A stretch of DNA of 64,000 bases from Epiperipatus broadwayi (Eukaryota > Onychophora > Udeonychophora > Euonychophora > Peripatidae): positions 240,161 to 304,160 of the forward strand of contig JAQFVV010006740.1 of the NCBI GenBank assembly GCA_028023455.1, read 5' to 3'. A program made the position numbers and the translations under genes. Below are positions 11,551 through 24,447 of the stretch, piece by piece. Below the pieces are notes generated by a model. The model was not told the DNA's origin, did not search any database, and was given only the letters and a program-made list of their open reading frames with translations. Numbering within the stretch: position 1 is the stretch's first letter; every line of letters starts with the position of its first letter.

Positions 11551-14457
11551 TTTAGTCAGTAGCTAAATTTGTAGTAATGTGCATGAAAGAAAATCTGGAA
11601 CAAAAATCATCATCACATTTTTATATAAAAAGGAAGCTGTAGGGCACCCAAGTTTAAACCCTACAAGATCAAGTTCTAAAAGCTTAAGACAGAAAGAGAG
11701 TGGGAAAAACAGTTATGTTCTTTAGTTGTTTGTGTGTTGATAAAAAAACTTAAAAAGTATAGTGCACACATTTAATTATTCAATATTTAATTTTTTTGTT
11801 AAAAAGTAAAGTTATAACATATATATATATATATATAAGCAGTGTGTGTATAAGCTGCTTAATTATCATTGTATATTTCAAATATTAAACTCTCTTCAAA
11901 GCTAACCTACATTTGCTAAATTCTAATATTTTATTTTTATTCTATTTCTATTTTTGTTTTTTGATGATTATAGTTTGTGGTTTAAAAGTTGTAGTTTGGA
12001 ATTTGAAAGTTAAGGATTTAATTGTAGATATTAAAATCCTAATTTGTAAAAAACATCCAGATTGTTTTAATGGGCGTGTTATAAATGGTTTGAATGATAG
12101 AGTGTGTGTACATTGCATAGATAAATCTATATTTCATTACATATTAAGAAAAAAAAGAGAAAGAAGAAATTCTGTTAAACTATTTTTTTCTTACTCAGAG
12201 GTTTTGGTTATTGTAAATACCTTTTGTTTTGATAAAGCTCTGACAGCTTAAAATCTACCCATCAGATAGATCAATGAGAAGAGATGGAATATTATAGGAA
12301 TGTGATTTTTACCGGCAGAGTGAGAAGGGAAACATTTAAGATAATTTTACTTGAAAAACAAATTAAGCTTTCCAAAAATCATGTAAGTGCAAGTTTCTTA
12401 TATTGTTTGTTACTGATCACTATAACTGAAGAATAAAGTAGAAAAACCTGTCTGAAAACATCAGTGGATGAGATTTTAAAAATATTGAAACTAAGTAAGA
12501 CAAGCATTTTAATTCTGCCAGATATCCTTTTTAAATCATTTTTTTTAATATAAAGTTTTTTGAAGATTGAAAATATAAGGATGTCAGGCTAGAAAAAAAA
12601 TATAGGTCTCATCTGGGAAATCCCATGACCTTCCAGAACCAGCATATCATATAGGAAAGAAAAAATGTCTTGTCTGAAATTAAATATTCTACATCTGTTG
12701 ACTGATTGAAAGAAATGCAATTTTTTCGGTAAAAAAAACATTCACCTGCATTTGAAAGCTGAAGGAAAATGATTAATCGACTGATAAGTATTAAATCATC
12801 TAGTACAATTATTCCAATGACTGAATTTAAACCTAGTAAAAATTATAAATGTGAGAACAACTGATATACTCTATTGGAAGAATTATGCTTAACAAGGAAG
12901 GGAAGAAAAAGTTCCAGTGGCAAATAATATCACCATCACTATGAAATAATTACAAGCCTCAAGAAAAAAAAACCATTCTAGCAAACTGCAGAAATTGATT
13001 GCTGCAAAAGTATGAACATTAAAAAACTAAATTTGAACCCTTGGGACTGGTAATATGAATTTTTGTTATCTATTTTCTTTTTATGATCTCAAAGACTATT
13101 CATAATATTTAGAGATAAATTTTTCTATTTTTTTTTCTTAGAACTTTAAAACAACCATAATCGATTGAAACCAAAAAATTTCTTCAATAATAATAGCTAT
13201 ACCCTTGAGTAATAATTTTATGTATGCTAAAACTATTATACCCCACTTATTAATGAAGTTTATTTTCTAAAGGGTATTATTGTATACCAATGTAAAATTA
13301 TGAAATGTTTGTTAATATGTAAAAAATTGTTTTTGTGTATTATTTTGTTTTTAAATAATATTTTAGTTATAATGGGATAAACACACACATACACAACAAT
13401 ATAACAATACTTGCCACATGTATATAATGTTGTATGAATGTGGAAAAATAAATAGCATTTGGAAATATTAGATTATTTTTGTTTTGATTTAAAGAATAGT
13501 GATTTCCAAGGTTAGCGGGAAGGGGGAGAAGCAATTTAAAAACTCATTTCTGGAAATCTTCTTTTTCCAATTCTACTAACATTTTTTCCCCTTAACTATT
13601 GTACTTTATATATTAAGTTTAGATGTATAAAGATCCAAAGTATGTGTTCCAAAATAGTGTTTATTTTTTTTTAAATGAAATATTTTCTTATGAAGAGAAA
13701 ACTTTAACAAATTTAGTATCCAATTTTATATACATTATACCTTTGTTGGGAAAGAGGGGAAAAACTTAAAATTAATATAATGATTGCCAAATAATCAATT
13801 ATTGTTATTATCATTATTGTTCATATTAATTTTTAATTTTTATCTTTAAATTGTTTGTATATGTTAGTAATGCATTAATAAATGTTAATTTGTCTTATTA
13901 AACGAGGTGTATATATTTCATTGAGAGTATTCTTTATTAGTTGTGATCATTCATCATCAATGGCGAAGATTAATTAGTTAAGATCTAATTAGATATACTA
14001 ATATTAAACAATAGTTTTGAATTACTTTAAAAATTAAGTTTTATGATTAGGCTTAGTCCTAAAGCTGTGGATGGAACTATTATCATTATCATCATCATCA
14101 TCATCACATTTTAATTAATGTGCTAAATAAATGATTAAAGGCCATAGATAAATAAGTGATTTCATTGTATTCAGTTGACATTCATGAATAATTATAACAA
14201 GCACCATTCCATCATCTACCTCATGCAAGGATGTGTGAATTGCCATCCTAAATTAATAGTATAGTTTGAGCTAGTAAAACTTATAAAAATATTGAAATGC
14301 ATTTATTATGTTAAGATCTAGAAAATGATTTCTGCCTGATGGATTTTTATACACCACTTTAGTTTAAGGATGTTTTATGTTTACCTAAATGTTAGTGCAT
14401 AAAGTGATATGGATCTAAAAGCAAAATCCTTTATTTTGTTAGAAATAGAGTACCAAA
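11551..14457. other. Unassigned AT-rich DNA
   Basis: The longest open frame is 112 codons on the plus strand (11913-12251). It begins with a hydrophobic run and then a Cys/His-containing stretch (ICKKHPDC, RVCVHCIDK), but it has no recognisable domain and no supporting signals, so I do not call a gene. A (TA)n tract lies at about 11818-11837 and a short (ATC)n run at about 14083-14106. Confidence 0.45.
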
Positions 14458-14548
14458 AAGGGATTCCAACCCAGTACATGTGAAAAGGTTTTAAGATATA
14501 ACTGTGTCTAGGTTCAGATAATCTAGTGGCACCCTGCTAGACCATATT
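14458..14548 (-). repeat. Degenerate tRNA-derived SINE head
   Basis: On the minus strand an A-box-like TGGTCTAGCAGGG is followed about 65 bases later by a B-box-like GGGTTGGAATCCC, which differs from GGGTTCGAATCCC by one base. That is the expected spacing of the Pol III promoter boxes in a tRNA-derived SINE. No tail or target-site duplication could be defined. Confidence 0.45.
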
Positions 14549-16164
14549 CACTTGTTATTTACTTAAATATGCACTTGGCATCAAACCAAAAGATGAAAGT
14601 GGGTAAAATCTACTGTTGGATTTATTGAGAAATTATTTTAGTGACTTATCAATGTACTCACCCACTTGATGTTATTTCCTGAGTTATAATAGTTTGTCCT
14701 TAATAATTTGTTTATAGTTTCTACTTGTTTATTGATGATGATACAATGGCTGCCTAACTAGGGTTTGAAATAGGCCAGACACCTTAAATGACTAGTCTCC
14801 AAGCATTATTTTTTCTAATTATTGATATTATGATATCTTTAGAAATCTTAAGTAGAAATTGACGAATTTAAGCCATTGATATTTTTATTGATAATTAATA
14901 TGTACTTGATTATTGAAAGTAATAAATTTTGATGACTATTTATGTGTATGAGTCTCCTTAATATGATTTATTTAATCCAATGATCCTTAATATGTTCCTA
15001 CTCATCATTTTGATAATGAATCTTATAATATTTAGCTAGACAGCCTTTTTGACTCAGGTAGTCCTAGTGGTAATATATTTTATCGGCTTCTTTTGATCTA
15101 CGTTATTTATGTTACTATATATATATATATATATTGTAGCCTCAACTTTCTCCGCACACTCTTTCACTCATTTAACATCAATAAACTTTAATTTATACCT
15201 GGGGCACCAAATTGCAGCTATAAATTGTAATGCCCACCAGAGATCATCATCATTAGCCATATTTAGGACTATAGAGAATACTGGAGAAGGAAAATAAATT
15301 GTCTCTGAAAAAAATTAATAACAACAATGATATTGATAAAACCATCTGATCTACGTGGTCTTAATTTCAAACTCAGTTGAGTCATGCAAATATTTCATAA
15401 TTAATTTATTATCAAATCTATAATAATAATAATACAACTTTCTCCCATAACTTTATTATAGATATCTGATCTCGAGTGGTAACTACAGAAATTATTATAT
15501 ACATTTCTCATTTATATCGGACTAGAAATGAATCAGTAATTGATGCAGAGGACTCATAATCTATGTTCATAATATAAATTTATCATTTAATTTAACACTA
15601 GATTAAAAAAATTATCTAAATCAATTGATTCCATTACCTTATTTTTCGTTCTCAGCATCTATCACTTTAAATTAGCTACAATTATATAACATGGAATGTC
15701 TGTGTTATGTTCTCTGATCAGAGAACCCCTAATCTTATTTTTAAACATATAAATTAACCTGTCAATCGACTATCAATTTATGATCCCTACTTTTACAACC
15801 GTATAATAATTTGATTATGTGATGCTACTTGACTTCCAAACTAGCTCTTAGATTAATAATTGAACTGCTCTTTCTCAAGGTCTAGATCTGTCAAAAGATG
15901 CACTTACACACAATTACATTGTAAGGGATATGATTCCAAATACTTTCAGCCAAATTTTGATATGAAGTTACCATTGGGAATCACTCTAAACACCGAGAGC
16001 AGGAAAGGGATTTTATGTCTGCTCCCAATATTCACAACATTACCATGAACCAAAAGATAAAATTGACTAAATTTAACTTGACCAATCCCTGTCATTTTAT
16101 TCTATATATCTAATATGTTAACCAAACTTTAATTAATAACTTTAAATCTATTCTATAATGCTAA
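14549..16164. other. Unassigned AT-rich DNA
   Basis: Contains a short (TA)n tract at 15115-15135. The open frames at 15109-15297 and 15860-16048 are short and unlike any family I recognise. No supported feature. Confidence 0.45.
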
Positions 16165-16500
16165 AGAAACTATGGAAGTAAATCATAGACATTAATCAGA
16201 TGAATCAATCAAAATTTATTGGTAATTAAATTTTGGAAATAAATCACAAAATTAGATTTTGTGAATTAACTATAAAAATAAATCATGTGAAACTGAATTA
16301 TAGAAAAGTGACTTATAAAATTGAATTATGTAAATCGAACATAGAAATAATCAATATAAAAATCAACATCGTAAGTCAATCATGAAAATAAATTGTCAAT
16401 ATAAAATTAACTATGTGAATCGAATATGGAAATAATATAGTGATGACTACTGCAAATCGAACGTGGAAATAAATCATCAATAGAAAAATGAATAATTAAA
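16165..16500. repeat. Degenerate minisatellite, about 40-bp period
   Basis: A motif close to AAATCGAACATGGAAATAA followed by TCAATATAAAA recurs with variation near 16328, 16374, 16414 and 16451. More diverged versions are visible from about 16170. Spacing is about 37-46 bases. The repeats are interrupted and non-coding. Confidence 0.5.
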
Positions 16501-17359
16501 TTTAAATATAAATTAATACTACTTAAAATATAGGTGCTGTATAAAAATTCTGTAGATATTGGAAACATCAAGACACAATGTAACTTATAACAATAGTAAA
16601 ACTTTATTACATGAACAAGAATTAAAATAAAACATACCCAAATATAATATGGTTACACTTAAATATATATTTTAGATCCACTAAATATTATGATTTGAAT
16701 ACATGTTTAAAATTACTATATATATTTTTTTAGATAACTTTTTTATTGCTTTTGACCCATTTATTTGTTAAGATAAACACACAGAATTAATACACACTTA
16801 CGCATGGAATCAGAATTCCATATTTCTTTTAGCTTTAATAAATCTACATCTCGAAAGAGAAGAAACCTATAAACTCATACTCCCCTTTTTATTTGTAAAC
16901 ATTGTCAATGGACTATTCCAAATAATACCTTGTTTCACTTACTCTAATCAGCAATGTTAACTAATCAGAAATTTCCATATCATTTATTAATTAATAATTT
17001 CTTTTTATTCTTATGAAAAAGGGTGATATAACATATAATATATAAAAAAAACTTTTACTGGTCTTGTGGATTGGTTTAAATTCAAAAACCCACACTTTGA
17101 CGTTAATGCCCGTCAGATCTTTACATTTTTAATCGTAGATATTTTAATAGGTCAGTCTGTTGATCCAGCTCGACAGCTCTCAACTTATCATATTCACAAA
17201 ATCAATATGGATCGGTTAGTTTACCAATTAAAATCTTTGTCATTCCTCATCATACCTCTATCTGACTGAATCCTTATCCTGTCAGGACAATTTTACTCTG
17301 TCCCACATCAGAAAACACTCTCTAGATCTTTCAATACCATGCAGTATATATATATATAA
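16501..17359. other. Unassigned DNA
   Basis: No supported gene. A 67-codon plus-strand open frame (17066-17269) sits in a stretch slightly richer in G and C than its surroundings, but I recognise no domain. Confidence 0.4.
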
Positions 17360-17503
17360 TGTACACACAACAGTGTCTGGATAAGGGAAATTAAAACTAA
17401 ACCAACGACAACTTGAACTCCTAACTCCAATTGTTTGCTTCAGCTCGGGGGAGAGAAATCTTTTATTAAGACTTAGAATGTGTGAGGAGCTCCAGCCTAC
17501 ACA
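17360..17503 (-). repeat. Possible short LTR-like segment
   Basis: On the minus strand the segment begins TGTGTAGGCTGG, contains a polyadenylation signal in CTTAATAAAAGATTTCTC, and ends GTGTGTACA. TG...CA ends with an internal AATAAA are LTR-like. I see no primer-binding site, no second copy and no clear target-site duplication. The flank carries a short (TA)n. This is a weak call; an unrelated interspersed repeat is equally possible. Confidence 0.22.
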
Positions 17504-18417
17504 TTTATTCATAATGGGCATGCAAAACCTTTTCCTCAATTCAACAATAACTTTATTAATAATTCCCTATCTTTAATAGAATAAATGGAGTGAAACTCAG
17601 TCATCTCCAACTATCATGGTAAATCAATCATGAGACAGCTATTTTCCATCCATGAGGTGGCATGATAACTCTACCTCAATAATATTAAGCATTTACTGCT
17701 TTATACATGCACCCACATACATTGATTACAGTCTAAATAAATGACAAAGACTAACTGGATCCCGAATTAAAACATGTATGAATCACTTCAATCTTAAACA
17801 ACCGAGCCGATTACATACCACCTACACCTATATCAATAGCAGATCATCGTCACTGATAGCACAACTGCGGTTTTCCACACAATCATCCATATCATTCATA
17901 CCTAATATCAAGCACAAATATCTATAAAAATTTGTTAAGAATATAAAAGGTATTCTATATCATTCTCTCTTCTCTTTAAATTTAAATCTACGTAAGCACT
18001 TATCTTTTCAATGGGATCAAAATCATTCTTTTTCTCTTTCCGTTTGCATATTTTAAAACATAAATAATAATAAAAAACTTATTATATTAAGATATTCTAG
18101 TGGTACAACAAAAAAACATTTCTATCAAACGTGTACATATTATAAAACGAAATAATAATAAAAAAATAACATATTATATAAACGAATTAAAATATAGAAT
18201 AATACCAAACATTACTATAGTCTCTTTCTAATATCTTTTCCTTTGATTGTACTCAGTTCATTTTATTTGGAGATAGCAGTTATAAACGCACATCAGATGC
18301 ATTTATTTTAAATCAGATGTATACTAAAAACGCACATAGTTATTTGAATCACAATAGATAAAAAAGATGAAGACATCCTTTTTGAAATCAGAATGCATGA
18401 AAAACAAAGGGTTATAT

Positions 18418-18560
18418 TTAAATTATATGTCGAAGATGAAGAGTTACTTTTAAATCAAATGTAGCAGATGAAGAGTTACCTTCAAATCAAATGTAGAAAA
18501 CGAAGAGTTATTTTAAATCAAATGTAGAAAATGAAGAGTTATTTTAAATCAGAAGGTAGC
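18418..18560 (+). repeat. Minisatellite, 31-33-bp period
   Basis: At least four units of AAATCAAATGTAGAA followed by AATGAAGAGTTATTTT are consecutive, with a fifth partial unit starting AAATCAGAAGG. Related but more diverged sequence extends upstream to about 18300. All frames are interrupted, so the array is not a coding repeat. Confidence 0.75.
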
Positions 18561-20067
18561 TGCAGGACAATTAATAAATCTTAAAAAGAGTTTTGTTAAT
18601 TACCTTCCACTTTGCTGGTTTCTTTCTGGGATCGAACTCATTTGTTTTTTCCTCTTCTTTTCCATTTTTCAAAGGTTCAAAGTACATACAACAAGTGGCT
18701 TCTCATTACCAAACATGAATTAACTTTTCTTTAATATTATTCAGAAGTTTACTGTAGTTTTATTTTTTTTTACGAATTTTACCCAGCCAGACAATTATGA
18801 TAATATAAATTGATCCTTTATAGTTATACCATAGTGTGACAGTTCTTTCCTTAAATAAAATTTTAATAAGCAAAACCGATAGACTCTGGCATTCAGAAAA
18901 AAATGTCTTATTGAAGGCTGATTGTTTCATGATTAACTTCAGGAAGAATACATGCACACCGTTGATATAAGAATTAGAAATTCATATTTTGGTAACTATA
19001 CAACTCAAGTACATTGTTCACTTCTGAGACAGAAAATTAATAAAAATTCGGAGATAATTGAACTGCTCTCTCAGCAAGAAGCAAAAAGTTAAAAGTCCCC
19101 ACCTAGCAAAAAATTTAAAAAGTCCCCAGTCATTTTCTCCAACTCCCCTTTTATATTTTCCAGCAAAAGGAATAGAGAGGGGAAAAAAAACATCGGCCAA
19201 TTCCTATCTCCACAGGTGGTCCTCTTCCAAATTTTCTAAAAAAATCCATTCTCAGAACAAACAATTGAACCATTTATCAGTTGTAAGATTTTGAAAAGCT
19301 TTTTAAATCTTTTTGGTAAAACAATTTTTACACTTCTCTTGATGTAAACACTTTCCCATTTAGATTTAGATTTTTGAATTACTAATAATAAATTACAACA
19401 GTTCATTTACTTTTCCATTGTTTCACACTTGTCAGGAAATAATATAAAAAAATGGTATCAATTTCTATAAAGGAAAGAAAAAATGTCAACTCATATATCT
19501 GTATTACACACACACATACATCTGTAGATTATTTAATAGAAAATTGCTTATTTAGACTACATGAATACAAAATATCTCTTACAATTTCTTATAATTACAA
19601 ACGCAATATTAATTATAATCTATGTTAATCATAACACAAATTCCCATTATTATTTTCTATAACTCTTAAGCTTATTCTCCCGAAAGAAGGTGTTAAACAA
19701 AAGCTATTGATAATCATTTTACTTTCAATTCTCACCAACATTTTAGTGATAGACATTAAACTTTACAAAACTCTATCCCAGCTATATAAATATTTATTTC
19801 TCCATCATTATATTGGCAAATCATTACTACAGCGTAGAAAAAAAAATCAAATCATTCCCCCTTGCATTAAATAATGCCAGCTATATTTTCTACAAACTGT
19901 CTCTATATGTTATTTCTGAGCTATCTAATTAATGATTTCTCAATAAAGCTTTTAATTTTTCCTACATTCCAAAAAAAAATTTTTTTTCTTCCTCTTTCCA
20001 CAACTATCTCTTCTCCTCTACAACCGATTTATAGGTGATATAGACCAAAGGGTTACAATATATATAT
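18561..20067. other. Unassigned AT-rich DNA
   Basis: No supported gene. Overlapping open frames on both strands at 19018-19294 share a C-rich patch but resemble no family. A lone B-box-like GAGTTCGATCCCAG on the minus strand near 18628 lacks a paired A-box. Confidence 0.4.
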
Positions 20068-20215
20068 ATAATACATATTTTGCGGGTTCATCCATGTTAA
20101 AACCTTTTAATATTAATATACTGACGTCAGTATATTAATATTAAAAGTTTTTAACAAGGATGAACCAGCAAAATATGTATTTTATATATTTAACCCGTGC
20201 AAATCTTCGTTTTAA
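20068..20215. mobile_element. Palindromic PLE terminal repeat (inverted dimer, no coding part)
   Basis: The two arms meet at CTGAC|GTCAG (20121-20130) with no spacer. Reading outward, each arm matches the PLE terminal region downstream of the hammerhead motif at 2973-3006: GTCAGTATATTAATATT, then AAAAGTTTTTAAC, then a GGATGAACC stretch and AAAATATGTATT. The right arm again extends further, to AACCCGTGCAAATCTTCG, and the left arm again stops at the same point next to (TA)n. No endonuclease sequence is left. Confidence 0.85.
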
Positions 20216-20249
20216 CACACACATATATATATATCACTTTTATTTTCAA

Positions 20250-21920
20250 TGCTTTTTTATATGTGTCTGGTCTGGCAACAAAAATCATATGTATAGTGCT
20301 TTTTGATTCTCTTAACATTACATCTCAGGTAAACATTTATTCATGAGTGGACACAACCAATTCAACAAAATCATTGAAAATAGCCATTGATATAATAAAA
20401 AATGGTAGCAATTTATGAAAATTGTTCCAATATTATCTATCTTTTATTTTTAAAAATTGAATTATAAAAGCATCCTTAAGATCAGGCACAACTTTCATGC
20501 ATCCATATATTCCTTAAAAATCCAATATTTTTGAGCTGACATATCACCACAATATTATGATACTTCTCAAGACAATTTATCATGATCAAAACCTTTCTAG
20601 TTTAGATTACAAATAGTTGTTTTTACTTTAGTAAGCTGGAGATCTTTGTTCAAATCTAAATGAGAAGATAAAATGGATAGATAATTAAAAAGCATCAACT
20701 CATTTCTTGTATTATTATTTAAAACTTGACCAGAATAACTCTTTCCACCTGTTCAAAATATTGTCATCACATAAGAAAATGACATCATTGGATGTAATGG
20801 GTTTGTGATTCTGTTCTTCAGGTTATGTTGCTTTTAGTGCATCAAAAAAGATCTAGAGTGACTTTGATCAGTGAATATTTGTATTGTCTTTGTAATTTTA
20901 TTCCACTACTCATTTTAAGATTTAATATCAGTCATTGAAGTTATATCTATAGATCACTGTATTTATTAGATGTTCCACATCTCATTGATTATTCACCTAA
21001 GCAAAAAATACCTTATGTTACATTGTATTCAAATCACTAATAATATCATTATCCAAAAAATAGTTATGATTTCTGTTTTCATTGATTCTTATGAAGATAT
21101 TTATTTGTATCTATAATAAACTCCTCAAGCTAATTGAATGTTTCTTATACAGCTATATATTAGCATTTTTAGAGTTAAGTGGTTATAGTAGGGAATTTTA
21201 AACAATGAAAAATTTTCTTGGAAATTAGATTGGAATAATATTTGCATTTTAGTGCAATTATTATTTTAATCATGAAGCATACTAATCTATGGTCTTTCCA
21301 AACAATTTGCATTTTTAATTGCTTTTATATTTATTAATTTTTTTATAGTCTAACTCCTAATTATAATATAATCTATTAAATGTCACTGTTATGAACGTGA
21401 ATGCATCCATGTTCCTTTATAGTAGTTTTTCTACTTAAACCAAGTGCTTGTGAAATTCAATCCATGTGTTGTCCAAAAATTCAGTGACCACAGACAATTT
21501 GCATTACATCATTATTTCCAACAACTTTAGGCCAACATCCACTATTTATACCAACATGAAGCACTAAAATTTCCAAGAAGAAATATTACAGAAAGGAATG
21601 AGTTCTATCCTTTCCTAATTTCTATGAATCTGAAGTTGAATTGCAGAAATTAATATGATATATAGTAATATCAGTGTGCAAAGCATGATTTAACACAATT
21701 AGCTTTTCATTGATAAAAATAGGATTTTAAAGAATACAATATATTAAATTATACTTCATAGTAAATCTAATATCATGCGTTAATTTTTCAATGATTGATC
21801 TATTATTCCAATAATCTTGTAGCCATTTCTATTAAACCTTTTTCATTGAGAAATGAGTTTCACTAACAGCAACTCTAGCATTCTTAACCCCTGACAGCTC
21901 CTGAATAATTTACATGAAGT
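20250..21920 (-). pseudogene. Decayed APE-type non-LTR retrotransposon (RTE-like, CFDP2-like endonuclease type)
   Basis: Heavy frameshifting and stops obscure this minus-strand remnant, but family landmarks appear in order. Near 21850-21900, ARVAVSETHF matches the endonuclease ALSETRxS block (catalytic Glu). Near 21480-21560, LLGNFSAS, WPKVVG and LLEFLDN correspond to the GDFNARVG...W..VLG...LLEFC block. Then TWMHSRS matches the TWMHPRS motif that precedes the DYV strand. Near 20300-20500, VPDLKDAFIIQFLKIKDR and KLLPFLLYQ match the VPQDFKDAxIVxLYKxKG...RGISLL start of the RT domain. It breaks off near 20250, next to the palindromic PLE repeat. The match is by eye across several frames. Confidence 0.6.
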
Positions 21921-22010
21921 AATTTTAATATAGTTATACTTAAAATAAAAATTAGATTTATAGTTTTTACTTTTACTACTACCCCTCCCTCATGTTTTTA
22001 CACTTCCTTA

Positions 22011-24119
<2,109 letters not shown>

Positions 24120-24130
24120 TAAATCGCTAT

Positions 24131-24223
24131 AAAAAGGCTTATGGCTTTATTGCTCGGGATTCATTAGATGTTCGAGCGACAGACCTGGTATGCTCTACTA
24201 ACTGCGCCAAATCGCGGGAAATA
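24131..24223 (-). mobile_element. Short tRNA-derived SINE with target-site duplication
   Basis: The insertion is flanked by an exact 11-bp direct repeat, TAAATCGCTAT, at 24120-24130 and 24224-24234. On the minus strand it starts near TATTTCCCGCGA, has a clear A-box (TGGCGCAGTTAGTAGAG), and ends with TGAATCCCGAGC then AATAAAGCC, where GAATCCC is the right half of a B-box. The left half of the B-box is altered. At about 93 bases this is essentially a tRNA-like head with a very short tail. The duplication shows it arrived by retrotransposition. Confidence 0.75.
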
Positions 24224-24447
24224 TAAATCGCTATGATAAGCGCTATGAAATAAAATTAAAACTTCAAAAAAAAAAAATATTCAATAGAATTCTGATTATC
24301 AATAAGGCAACCGATTTTATTGAATGATTATATTATTTTTACTTACAAAACTCCAAACCAATTGGGTGATTTTTTCCCCTGTGATTTTATTTTTGTATAT
24401 TAATAAATATAAATGAAACTAATAGTTTTACTATTAAACACATACAA

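Noticed and set aside
11913-12251. 112-codon plus-strand open frame with a hydrophobic N-terminus and Cys/His residues
   Set aside because: No domain match I can support, AT-rich codons, no promoter, splice or homology evidence.
13945-13975. Short similarity TCATTCATCATCAATGGCGA to text near 23929 and 43795
   Set aside because: Only about 20 bases and partly simple repeat; not enough for a family.
19018-19294. Overlapping open frames on both strands with a C-rich patch
   Set aside because: Opposite-strand frames of about 60-78 codons without homology or signals.
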